A DNA stretch of 64,000 nt, taken from positions 5,196,001 through 5,260,000 of the forward strand of contig NZ_CP109171.1 in NCBI RefSeq assembly GCF_036246005.1. Direction: 5' to 3'. The DNA is from Streptomyces sp. NBC_01723. Lineage in GTDB: Bacteria; Actinomycetota; Actinomycetes; Streptomycetales; Streptomycetaceae. Under the pieces are notes generated by a model. The model searched no databases. It was not told the DNA's origin and worked only from the letters and a program-made list of their open reading frames with translations. Below are positions 20,021 through 27,354 of this stretch, piece by piece. Position numbers and translations under genes: made by a program. Numbering within the stretch: the stretch's first letter is position 1; the number at the start of each line of letters is the position of its first letter.

Positions 20021-21109
20021 GTGTCGCTCACGATCGGAATCGTCGGTCTGCCGAATGTCGGCAAGTCGACCCTGTTCAACGCCCTGACCAAGAACGACGT
20101 GCTCGCGGCCAACTACCCGTTCGCCACGATCGAGCCCAACGTCGGCGTCGTGGGAGTCCCGGACCCCCGCCTGACGAAGCTGGCCGAGATCTTCTCCTCG
20201 GAGAAGGTCCTTCCGGCCACGGTCGACTTCGTGGACATCGCGGGCATCGTGCGCGGCGCGAGCGAGGGCGAGGGCCTGGGCAACAAGTTCCTCGCGAACA
20301 TCCGCGAGTCCGACGCGATCTGCCAGGTCATCCGCGCCTTCAAGGACGAGAACGTCGTCCACGTCGACGGCAAGGTCTCGCCCAAGGACGACATCGAGAC
20401 GATCAATACCGAGCTGATCCTCGCCGACCTCCAGACCATCGAGAAGGTCCTCCCGCGCCTCCAGAAGGAGTCCCGGATCAAGAAGGACGTCGTGCCGAAG
20501 GTCAAGGCCGTCGAGGAGGCCAAGGAGATCCTGGAGAAGGGCGACACGCTCTTCGCCCACGGCATCGTCCAGGGCACCGAGCGCAACGAGCTCCTCCACG
20601 ACCTCCACCTCCTCACGACCAAGCCCTTCCTCTACGTCTTCAACGTCGACGAGGACGAGCTGACCGACGAGTCCTTCAAGAACGAGCAGCGCGCGCTGGT
20701 CGCCCCCGCCGAGGCGATCTTCCTCAACGCCAAGCTGGAGTCGGACCTCGCCGAGCTGGACGAGGACGAGGCCCTGGAGCTCCTCCAGTCCGTCGGCCAG
20801 GAGGAACCCGGCCTCGCCACCCTCGCCCACGTCGGCTTCCGCACCCTCGGCCTCCAGACCTACCTGACGGCCGGCCCCAAGGAATCCCGCGCCTGGACCA
20901 TCAAGAAGGGCGCCACGGCCCCCGAGGCCGCGGGAGTCATCCACACCGACTTCCAGAAGGGCTTCATCAAGGCCGAGGTCATCTCCTACGACGACCTGGT
21001 CACCACGGGCTCGGTGACGGAGGCCCGCGCGAAGGGCAAGGCGCGGATGGAGGGCAAGGAGTATGTGATGCGGGACGGCGACGTGGTGGAGTTCCGCTTC
21101 AACGTGTAG
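20021..21109 (+). CDS. ychF: Redox-regulated ATPase/GTPase YchF (OLA1 family)
   Basis: P-loop protein of 362 aa that binds ATP preferentially and associates with ribosomes. The motifs are clear: G1 GIVGLPNVGKSTLFNALT, the switch region FATIEPNVGVVGVPDPRL, G3 VDFVDIAGIVRGASEGEGLGNKFL, then a coiled-coil with LPRLQKESRIKKD. The C-terminal TGS domain has AWTIKKGATAPEAAGVIHTDFQKGFIKAEV and the terminal DGDVVEFRFNV. The GTG at 20021 fits the family N-terminus (SLTIGIVGLPN). A TAGACT at 19950-19955 may be its -10 with a leader of about 60 nt. It matches SCO5061 by order. Confidence 0.95.
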   Translation: MSLTIGIVGLPNVGKSTLFNALTKNDVLAANYPFATIEPNVGVVGVPDPRLTKLAEIFSSEKVLPATVDFVDIAGIVRGASEGEGLGNKFLANIRESDAICQVIRAFKDENVVHVDGKVSPKDDIETINTELILADLQTIEKVLPRLQKESRIKKDVVPKVKAVEEAKEILEKGDTLFAHGIVQGTERNELLHDLHLLTTKPFLYVFNVDEDELTDESFKNEQRALVAPAEAIFLNAKLESDLAELDEDEALELLQSVGQEEPGLATLAHVGFRTLGLQTYLTAGPKESRAWTIKKGATAPEAAGVIHTDFQKGFIKAEVISYDDLVTTGSVTEARAKGKARMEGKEYVMRDGDVVEFRFNV

Positions 21110-21130
21110 TGGAGAGACGGGGGCCCGTGT

Positions 21131-21163
21131 CGACACGGCGGCGCGTATTCTGCCGCCGTGTCG
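21131..21163. promoter_or_regulatory. 12-bp inverted repeat surrounding the AraC -10 and start codon
   Basis: CGACACGGCGGC (21131-21142) and GCCGCCGTGTCG (21152-21163) are perfect complements. The 9-nt centre contains TATTCT (21146-21151), 6 nt before the GTG start. It could be an autoregulatory operator, the ychF terminator, or both. Confidence 0.6.
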
Positions 21164-21880
21164 CTGCGCTTTGAGACTCGTGGGTCCGACTCGTCGTGGG
21201 TCGACGCCGTGTGGACCTGCCGGAGTGAGCGGGTGACGGGGATGACCTCCGTCGCCGGGGTGCGCTGGGGCCTGGTGTTCTGGGAGCAGGGCGGGCGGGC
21301 TTTCGCGGGGGTGACCGGGCCCGGGACCCGGGCCGGTACGGCGCCGGTGCCGGAGGGGGCGCGGTTCACCGGGATCGAGTTCGCCGTGGGTACGTCGTTG
21401 CGGGCCGTGCCCGTGCCGGGGCTGGTCGACGGGGGTCTCGTGCTGCCCGACACCACGCGGCGGACGTTCCGGCTGGACGGAGGGCGCTGGGAGACGCCCG
21501 GGGCCGATGACGCCGAGGCTCTGGTCGAGCGTCTGGTCAGGGACGGAGTGCTGGTTCGCGATCCGGTCGTCGCCGAGGTGCTCCGGGGGGCTCGACCGGA
21601 CGTCTCCGGGCGTACGGTCGAGCGGCGGTTCCGGGCCGCGACCGGGCTGACCAGGGGCGCCGTCCGGCAGATCGAGCGGGCCCGCACGGCGGCGGAGCTG
21701 CTGGCGGCCGGGGAGCCGACCGCCGATGTCGTCGGCAAGCTGGAGTACTTCGACGAGCCGCACCTGGCTCGGGCCCTGCGTGTGTATGTCGGGCGCACCG
21801 CCGGGCAGTTGCGCGACGGTGCCGGTGGTGCGATCGCCCTCGACCTGGATCAGCGCGCGGGTCAGCGCTTGACGTCGTAG
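21158..21880 (+). CDS. AraC-family helix-turn-helix regulator
   Basis: Transcription regulator of 240 aa. The N-terminal part (about 1-135) is a beta-rich sensor-like region (WGLVFWEQGGRAFAGVTGPGTRAG). The C-terminal part holds a degenerate AraC DNA-binding domain: SGRTVERRFRAATGLTRGAVRQIERARTAAELLAAGEPTADVVGKLEYFDEPHLARALRVYVG. It is convergent with, and overlaps by 19 bp, the DHFR-like gene, which is a common pairing in actinomycetes and suggests a functional link. The GTG start looks leaderless and lies inside an inverted repeat. Confidence 0.83.
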   Translation: MSLRFETRGSDSSWVDAVWTCRSERVTGMTSVAGVRWGLVFWEQGGRAFAGVTGPGTRAGTAPVPEGARFTGIEFAVGTSLRAVPVPGLVDGGLVLPDTTRRTFRLDGGRWETPGADDAEALVERLVRDGVLVRDPVVAEVLRGARPDVSGRTVERRFRAATGLTRGAVRQIERARTAAELLAAGEPTADVVGKLEYFDEPHLARALRVYVGRTAGQLRDGAGGAIALDLDQRAGQRLTS

Positions 21881-22440
21881 ACCAGCTTCAGGATGCCGTT
21901 CGAGTAGCTCTGCGACTCCCGCAGCGTCAGCATCTGCTTGTCGCGGTCGGACCGGCCGAACAGGCTCTTCCCGGCACCGAGCAGCGTGGGGAAGACGAGC
22001 AGGTTGTACTGGTCGATCAGGCCCGCGTCCGAGAGCCGCCGGGCGAGTTCCGCGCTTCCGTGGATGAAGATCCCGCCTCCCTCGCCCTCCTTGAGCGCGG
22101 CGACGTCCTCGGTCGAGCGCAGGATGGTCGTCGGCCCCCACCCGTCGACGAGGGCGTCGTCGGACAGCGTGGTCGAGACGACGTACTTGGGCATCTCCTT
22201 GTAGGCGGCGTGGTCCTCCGAGCCGGGCCAGACCGGCGCGAACGCCTCGTAGCTGCGGCGGCCGAACATCAGCGCCGTCGTGTCGGCCAGCTCCTCGGCC
22301 TTCAGCGACCAGGCCTCCGGCACGAACTCGAGGTCCTTGAAGACCCAGCCGCCGCTGCGGTGCCCCTCACTGGGCCCGCCGCCGGGTGAGTCCACGACGC
22401 CGTCGAGCGACATGAAGCCGGTGTAGACCAAGTCACGCAT
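21862..22440 (-). CDS. Dihydrofolate reductase-like (RibD C-terminal domain) protein
   Basis: Protein of 192 aa with the DHFR/RibD-C fold that binds NADPH. Features: MRDLVYTGFMSLDGVVDSP at the N-terminus, ALMFGRRSYEAFAPVWP, KYVVSTTLSD, GGIFIHGSAELARRL and the terminal LLVFPTLLGAGKSLFG. The 'yyaP/yyaB-like' branch is widespread in Streptomyces and is not the folate enzyme; the physiological substrate is unknown. Its 3' end overlaps the convergent AraC regulator gene. The ATG start has GAGGAGAC just upstream on the minus strand. Confidence 0.85.
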   Translation of the reverse strand: MRDLVYTGFMSLDGVVDSPGGGPSEGHRSGGWVFKDLEFVPEAWSLKAEELADTTALMFGRRSYEAFAPVWPGSEDHAAYKEMPKYVVSTTLSDDALVDGWGPTTILRSTEDVAALKEGEGGGIFIHGSAELARRLSDAGLIDQYNLLVFPTLLGAGKSLFGRSDRDKQMLTLRESQSYSNGILKLVYDVKR

Positions 22441-22733
22441 GGTGGTGTCTCCTCTGGGTGGTCGGCGAGCTGTTGAGGCCACGTTAGAACGGGGCCCGGG
22501 GGCTCGTCTTGGACGGAAACGACACCGGGGAGGGCCGAGGGAGGTATCCGTGGTGGCCACCGGGTCGCCCACGGCCCCGCCCCGCCCCGCCCGTCGCCCT
22601 GCACCCCGATCCCCCGTACCGCGTTCGCGATGACCTGGACGGACGCCTGCACGCCACGGCGTGGCGCTCGGGCCGTCCGCGGCGCCACCGGGGGCGCTGT
22701 CGGTGACCCGACGGCGGCGGCCCGGGGCGGCCC

Positions 22734-24086
22734 CTACCGGGTGAGGGTCGTCTCCAGCGCGCACTCGGCGGCCGCCACGACCGTCCGTGCCTGGTGTTCC
22801 ACCTGATGGGACACGGGCACCCAGCGCAGCCGCAGCGCCTGCTCGAAGTCGTCGCACCACGCGGTGAACAGGCCGCTCAGCTCCCGGTGCAGTCCCGGGG
22901 CGGCCCGGTCGTCCGACGCCTCGAGGAGTCGCAGCAGCAGGCCCGCCGCGCGCAGTGGCTGGCGTCGGGCGACGACGTCGAGGGCGCAGACCTCGGCCCT
23001 GGTCAGGGGCGCGGGCCCGCCGGTGCGGGAGGCGTCGGCCGTCTGCCGGGCCAGCCGGGTCCAGGAGTCGGCGACCAGGTCGTACAGGTCGTCGGCCATC
23101 CACTCCAGTACGCGCCGGGGCGGGTCGTCCTCGGCCGGGGGCAGGAATCCGCGGGCCTGGTCGAAGACGGCGGTCACCTGTCGGCCGCTCTCGCGGACCA
23201 GCCCGGACAGGTCCCGCAGGACGTGTGCGGCCTCCGGATGCGGGGAGAGGTCGTCGGCCAGGTCGGTGGCCCACATGGGCACTTCGACGATCGCCGTGAC
23301 CCCGCCGTACCGCTGGGGCGCGCACCAGGTGGACAGCCCGATGTTCTCGGACCCGGCCGCCAGGCGTGCGGCGCTGTCCGGCGGTGGCAGGACGTGGATC
23401 CCGGGAGCGGGGTTGTCCCAGTACAGGGCGTCGTACGTGCCGTGCTGGACCGGGATGCCGAGTTCGGCCGCGGAGGTCCCGAAGGGTGCGGCGAGTGAGG
23501 GGAGGTCGCGGGTCAGCTGGACCCAGCCGCCGCCCGCGTCGACGTTGTGCAGGGAGCACTGGAGGTGGGGACGCAGCTCCTCGATGACGTCGAACAGGGC
23601 CCGGCTCTCGGGGAGTCGTCGCGAGACGATCGGCGCCCACTCCGGCTGCTCCGCGGCGACCGGACGGAAGGCGGCCCGGTAGTAACCGGCCAAGGTGTGG
23701 TCGGGGCCGGCGGTCGCCGCCTCGATGCCGTCGCTCAGCGCGGCGCCGTCCGGGTCGAGGCACAGGACGATGTCCCAGGTGACGAGGGAGGGGTCGGTCG
23801 CCGCGGACCGTCCGTCGCCCCGCGCCACCCACTCGGCCAGCACCAGAGCGGTCGCGCCGCCGACCGGCTCGTCCGGGTGCGGCCGCGCGACCACCAGGAC
23901 GTGGCGCGGCCCGTGCCCCACGGACAGCATCTCGATCGCTCGTCCGGCGCGGGACACACCGATGCGGCGCAGGCGGCAGGCCCCGGGGAACCGGGCGACC
24001 AGCCGCCGCGCCGACTCGGTGACTTCCGCGACCGTGGGGTAGCGGTTCATCGTGCGGTGCGTCGCCACGTTCGTCGCGCGGTTCAT
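22734..24086 (-). CDS. M14-family zinc carboxypeptidase
   Basis: Metallocarboxypeptidase-like protein of 450 aa, with no signal peptide and so probably cytoplasmic. The zinc ligands are H70 and E73 in the HPDE motif (ARPHPDEPVGG) and H180 in QCSLHNVDAGGG; a candidate catalytic Glu is E268 in TAIVEVPMW. After about residue 290 there is a helical C-terminal extension of about 160 residues without recognisable motifs, longer than usual for the family. It lies 33 bp downstream of a 25-codon peptide gene on the same strand with its own GGAG, so they are probably co-transcribed. I infer that it may trim that peptide. A start at 24050 is possible. Confidence 0.85.
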   Translation of the reverse strand: MNRATNVATHRTMNRYPTVAEVTESARRLVARFPGACRLRRIGVSRAGRAIEMLSVGHGPRHVLVVARPHPDEPVGGATALVLAEWVARGDGRSAATDPSLVTWDIVLCLDPDGAALSDGIEAATAGPDHTLAGYYRAAFRPVAAEQPEWAPIVSRRLPESRALFDVIEELRPHLQCSLHNVDAGGGWVQLTRDLPSLAAPFGTSAAELGIPVQHGTYDALYWDNPAPGIHVLPPPDSAARLAAGSENIGLSTWCAPQRYGGVTAIVEVPMWATDLADDLSPHPEAAHVLRDLSGLVRESGRQVTAVFDQARGFLPPAEDDPPRRVLEWMADDLYDLVADSWTRLARQTADASRTGGPAPLTRAEVCALDVVARRQPLRAAGLLLRLLEASDDRAAPGLHRELSGLFTAWCDDFEQALRLRWVPVSHQVEHQARTVVAAAECALETTLTR

Positions 24087-24119
24087 CGCGTACGGCTCCG
24101 CGTCGACTCGCGTACCGGG

Positions 24120-24197
24120 TCAGGAACCGCCGTTGCCACCGCTGTCGCCGGTGGTCTCCTTCTTGTCCAGCGGACGGATCTCGATCTTGTTCGCCAT
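24120..24197 (-). CDS. Putative 25-residue precursor peptide
   Basis: A short ORF, below most gene-calling limits, that begins MANKIEIRPLDKKETT and ends GDSGGNGGS. It is preceded by a strong ribosome binding site (GGGGAGGAGAC, GGAGG about 6 nt before the ATG). The N-terminal half is charged and alternates hydrophobic residues, as in RiPP leader strands. The C-terminal half is a short Gly/Ser/Asn/Asp tail. There are no cysteines, and the only Ser and Thr residues are near the tail. The M14 carboxypeptidase gene follows on the same strand. Divergent neighbours are a ThiF-like remnant and a PqqD-M50 protease, both typical of peptide-modification loci. The function is unknown; a modified-peptide precursor is inference. 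Confidence 0.6.
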   Translation of the reverse strand: MANKIEIRPLDKKETTGDSGGNGGS

Positions 24198-24244
24198 GCC
24201 GTCTCCTCCCCGTGGGATCGTGGCGCACCGTGTCCGGTGTGCTC

Positions 24245-24285
24245 TTGTCAGCGTTCGCTCACCGGGTCACTGTTGTCAACGTCCG
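24245..24285. promoter_or_regulatory. Direct repeats in the divergent control region of the peptide locus
   Basis: TTGTCAGCGTTCG (24245-24257) and TTGTCAACGTCCG (24273-24285) match at 11 of 13 positions, 28 bp apart. A further TTGTTGTC follows. On the minus strand the second copy supplies a TTGACA that could be the -35 of the peptide gene. The layout suggests regulator binding sites. Confidence 0.5.
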
Positions 24286-24349
24286 TTGTTGTCGGGGTGG
24301 TTGGGGCTGGCGAGATTGGCGCGAAAATGACGGTTCCCGCGATGCGGCG

Positions 24350-24724
24350 GCCCCGGGCTATCGCGGGCCCCTCGTCAGCGTCGGGGTCTTCACACCGGGC
24401 CGGGGCGCCTGCTGGGAGTGCCTGCGCGACGCCGAGATCGAGCGGCGCGACCTGCGGCTCGCGCCCGGCCAGGACGAGGACGTCGCCTCACCCCGGATGC
24501 CGTGGAATCCGGCCAACGCGGTGACCGCGGGCCTCTCCGGCGGACTGCTGGCGCACGCCGCTCTGATGCTGCTGTGCGGCGTCCCGCGGATCGAGCCCGG
24601 ATGCCGGTTCGGCCTCAACCTCATGCTGCCCGGCGACCCGATCGAGCAGCGCGCGGAGCGGCACCCCGACTGCCCGGCCTGCGGGGCGCGTCAGGCGGAC
24701 GGCACCCCCACGGACCCCTCGTGA
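24350..24724 (+). pseudogene. Truncated ThiF/E1-like adenylyltransferase (C-terminal part only)
   Basis: From about 24350 to the stop at 24724 the frame reads like the C-terminal third of a ThiF/E1-type protein of RiPP clusters: YRGPLVSVGVFTPGRGACWECL, MPWNPANAVTAGLSGGLLAH and RHPDCPACGARQ. The two CxxC pairs (CWEC, CPAC) are the family's zinc site. The N-terminal Rossmann domain with the ATP-binding GxGxxG is absent; upstream sequence is the divergent promoter region and a peptide gene on the other strand. The open frame extends upstream to 24212 but without similarity. The stop overlaps the next gene's start (GTGA), the scar of an operon. A functional stand-alone zinc module is possible but less likely than decay. 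Confidence 0.65.
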
Positions 24725-25974
24725 CGGACACCGCCGCCGACGACCAGCCCCGGATCGACCCGTCGACCCGCGTCCGGCTGCACGACCTGGCGGTACGGCG
24801 GGACCGGGACGAGTGGATCGTCGGCCGCCTGAGCACCCGCACCTTCGTCGCGCTTCCGGCGGCCGGGGCGCGCGCGGTGGAACTCCTGGGCGAGGGGTGC
24901 AGCGTGGCCCGTACCGCCCGGACCCTGCGCGCCGAGACCGGCGAGGATTTCGAGGTCACGGAATTCGTCGGGGATCTGACCGCGCTGGGCTTCGTGGCGC
25001 GGATCGGGGACCGTCCGGTGCCGGACCCGACACCGCCGCGCGCGTCACTTCCGTGGCTGCGCCCCCACCGGGTCCGGCTCGCCCTGCACCCGGCGCTGCC
25101 GGTGCTCGTCGGCGTACTGCTGACGGCCGCCGTCGTCGTCCTGTTCCGCCGGCCCGACCTGGTACCGGGCTACCGCGACCTGCTGTGGAGCCCGCACGGC
25201 AGCGTGGTGCTGCTCAGTGGGGCGGCGGCCGGGTGGACGCTGCTGCTCGCCCATGAGCTGGCTCATCTGGTCACCGCCCGTGCCGCGGGTGTGCCGGGAC
25301 GGATGCGGCTGGGCACCCGGCTCCAGTTCCTCGTCATGCAGACCGACATCAGCGGCATCGAACTCGCGCCGCGCCGCCACCGGCTGACGGCCTACCTGTC
25401 CGGCACCGCCCTCAACCTGTCCGTCGCCTCGTCCCTGGTCCTGGCCCTCACCCCGACCGACACCGGCACGACCGCCCACCGGCTGCTGGCCGCGGCCCTG
25501 CTGCTGTCCCTCCTGCCGCTGCCCTTCCAGTGCATGGTCTTCACGCGCACCGACCTCTACTTCGTCCTCCAGGACCTCACCGGCTGCCGGGACCCGTACG
25601 GCGACGGACTCGCGTACGCCCGGTACCGGTGGCGGCGGCTGCTGCGGGTGCCGCGTGTCCGTCCGCGGACCCCCGGGGCCACCCGGGCCGACGATCCGAG
25701 CGCCCGGCTGCCCCCGCACGAACGCCGGGCCGTGCGGCTCTACAGCGTCGTCCTGGTGGTCGGCACGGCCGCCTGCCTGACGTTCATGGCCGTCGTCACG
25801 ATCCCCGTCGACGTCGCGCTGCTGGTGCGGGCGGCGCGGGGACTGGGGCCGGAGCACGGTCTCGCCCGCAATGCCGACGCGGCCGCGGTGCTGGTGACGC
25901 TGGGCGGGGTCAACGTCCTGTGGCTGGTCACCTGGTGGCGCAACCGCCGCGCCGCTGACCGCCGTACGCGCTGA
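24721..25974 (+). CDS. PqqD-M50 membrane metalloprotease
   Basis: Protein of 417 aa from a GTG that overlaps the preceding stop (GTGA). The N-terminal region (about 15-100) resembles PqqD-like peptide-binding domains: DPSTRVRLHDLAVRRDRDEWIVGRLSTRTFVALP and GARAVELLGEGCSVARTARTL. A multi-pass M50-type region follows. The zinc motif HELAH (178-182) sits inside a hydrophobic segment; further membrane helices are at about 119-137, 220-240, 256-272, 343-363 and 388-404. A candidate third ligand is the Asp in FTRTDLYFVLQDL. 'Putative peptide zinc metalloprotease' proteins of this shape occur in RiPP loci, where they probably cleave or export the product. That role is inferred here. Confidence 0.8.
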   Translation: MTDTAADDQPRIDPSTRVRLHDLAVRRDRDEWIVGRLSTRTFVALPAAGARAVELLGEGCSVARTARTLRAETGEDFEVTEFVGDLTALGFVARIGDRPVPDPTPPRASLPWLRPHRVRLALHPALPVLVGVLLTAAVVVLFRRPDLVPGYRDLLWSPHGSVVLLSGAAAGWTLLLAHELAHLVTARAAGVPGRMRLGTRLQFLVMQTDISGIELAPRRHRLTAYLSGTALNLSVASSLVLALTPTDTGTTAHRLLAAALLLSLLPLPFQCMVFTRTDLYFVLQDLTGCRDPYGDGLAYARYRWRRLLRVPRVRPRTPGATRADDPSARLPPHERRAVRLYSVVLVVGTAACLTFMAVVTIPVDVALLVRAARGLGPEHGLARNADAAAVLVTLGGVNVLWLVTWWRNRRAADRRTR

Positions 25975-26475
25975 TCACCGCCCCGTCGCGCCGTCGATCA
26001 GCTCGCGCAGGACGTCCGCGTGCCCCGCGTGGCGGCCGGTCTCCTCGACCATGTGGGTGAGGGCCCAGCGGACGCTGGGGGCGGGCTTGCCGGACGGGTG
26101 CCGGGGGAGTGGTGCGGCGAGGTCGGTGCAGGCGTCGAGCACCACGTTCGCGCGCTCGACGGCCTCCCGGTAGCGGGCGACGACCTCGGCCACGCCGTCC
26201 TCCGGCGCGGCCCGGAACGTCGCTTGCCAGTTCCGTACCTCCGCGCCGAGGAAGAGCGCGCGCTCGACGTGGGTCAGGTGGTGGAGCAGGCCGAGCAGGT
26301 TCGTGCCGGACGGCACGGCGGCGGTACGGACCTGGGGCTCGGGGGCGCCGTCGACCTTGCCGGCGACCGAGGTCCGGAGGTAGTCGAGGAACCCGCGCAG
26401 GGTCTCGGCCTCGCTGCTGCCGGTCCGGGGCGGCGGGGCGTCCCGGCGACGGGCGCGTCGAGCGGCGGGGGGCAT
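25975..26475 (-). CDS. DinB/mini-circle (DUF664) family protein
   Basis: Protein of 166 aa of the DinB-like four-helix family. Visible features are ETLRGFLDYLRTSVAGKVDG, a first metal-ligand His in NLLGLLHHLTHVERALFLG and the C-terminal WALTHMVEETGRHAGHADVLRELIDG with two more histidines. Family members include bacillithiol- or mycothiol-dependent transferases, but the function of this branch is not established. The gene has a good GGAGG. Its stop abuts the M50 stop directly (TGATCA), so the two convergent genes share no spacer. Confidence 0.82.
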   Translation of the reverse strand: MPPAARRARRRDAPPPRTGSSEAETLRGFLDYLRTSVAGKVDGAPEPQVRTAAVPSGTNLLGLLHHLTHVERALFLGAEVRNWQATFRAAPEDGVAEVVARYREAVERANVVLDACTDLAAPLPRHPSGKPAPSVRWALTHMVEETGRHAGHADVLRELIDGATGR

Positions 26476-26524
26476 GGTGACCTCCTTGGTCGGGGTGGGG
26501 CGACCGACCGTTCCCGGCCGCTCG

Positions 26525-26572
26525 GTCGGGCGACGCCCGGTCGGACCTCTCTCCGTCGGGCGTCGCCCGGTC
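26525..26572. repeat. Two 18-bp near-identical palindromic repeats
   Basis: Copies at 26525-26542 and 26555-26572 differ at one base. Each contains a palindromic core, GGGCGACGCCC or GGGCGTCGCCC. The 30-bp period places both on the same helix face, 50-97 nt upstream of the DinB-family start. Confidence 0.55.
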
Positions 26573-26593
26573 AGGCGTCGCGTCGCCGCCGCG

Positions 26594-27220
26594 TCAGGCG
26601 GCGCGCCGGACGAGCAGGACGTGGTCGACGACCTCGGCGGTGCGACCGCCGGGGCCGGTCGCGCGGCGGCGCGGGGAGTCGGCCCGTTCGACCGGGTACG
26701 CCGCCGGGTCGAGGCCGATGTCCGCCGCGACCTCGCGCGGGCTCGGGTACCGGGCGTCGGGGTCCTGGTTCCACGACCACGGCGCGGTCGAGCCGTGGTC
26801 GACGACCAGCAGCCGCCCGCCCGGACGCAGCGCGTGTGCGGCCGTGCGCAGGAGCGCGGCCCGGTCCAGGTCGAAGGGTGTGTGCAGGTAGTGGGCGCAG
26901 ACCAGGTCGAACCGGCCCTCGGGGAAGGACGCGCGCAGGTCGTGCCGTTCGGCGGTGACCAGGTGGCCGAGGCTCTGCGCGCGGGCGTGCGCGGCGAGCC
27001 GTTCGGTCGCCACGGCCGAGATGTCGACGGCGGTGACCCGCCAGCCCCGCCGGGCGAGCCACAGCGCGTCGCCGCCGTTGCCGCATCCCAGGTCCAGCGC
27101 GTCGCCGGGCGGCACCTCGGAGACCGCCTCGACGAGCCGGTGGTTCGGCCGCGCGTCGTTCGCCGCGGGCCGGGCCGCGTAGAGCCCGTCCCAGAACGTG
27201 ACCTCGTCGGTGGCGCTCAT
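26594..27220 (-). CDS. Class I SAM-dependent methyltransferase
   Basis: Small-molecule methyltransferase of 208 aa. The SAM-binding motif I is DALDLGCGNGGDALWLARRG, followed by the acidic end of beta-2 in VTAVDISAVATERLA, motif II at FDLVCAHYLHTPF, and LRPGGRLLVVDHGS. It resembles TehB/UbiE-like proteins. The substrate is unknown. It is divergent from an XRE-cupin regulator gene across 134 bp; this pairing suggests the regulator controls it. The ATG at 27220 has AAGGAG with good spacing; an upstream ATG at 27253 is less likely. Confidence 0.85.
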   Translation of the reverse strand: MSATDEVTFWDGLYAARPAANDARPNHRLVEAVSEVPPGDALDLGCGNGGDALWLARRGWRVTAVDISAVATERLAAHARAQSLGHLVTAERHDLRASFPEGRFDLVCAHYLHTPFDLDRAALLRTAAHALRPGGRLLVVDHGSTAPWSWNQDPDARYPSPREVAADIGLDPAAYPVERADSPRRRATGPGGRTAEVVDHVLLVRRAA

Positions 27221-27329
27221 CGGAACTCCTTCCTCTCCTGTCGTGATGCTCATGCCGTGACGCTCGTGTCGTCGCGCTCGTGTGTTGATGCCGCCAGTCT
27301 CAGCGGCCCCCGGCCATGTGGCACGAAAA

Positions 27330-27346
27330 CTTGCCGTTGTGGCAAG
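27330..27346. promoter_or_regulatory. Inverted repeat just upstream of the XRE-cupin start
   Basis: CTTGCC and GGCAAG flank a 5-nt centre (GTTGT), ending 8 nt before the ATG at 27355. Its position fits an autorepression site for the regulator. Confidence 0.45.
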
Positions 27347-27354
27347 GTGGCCGG

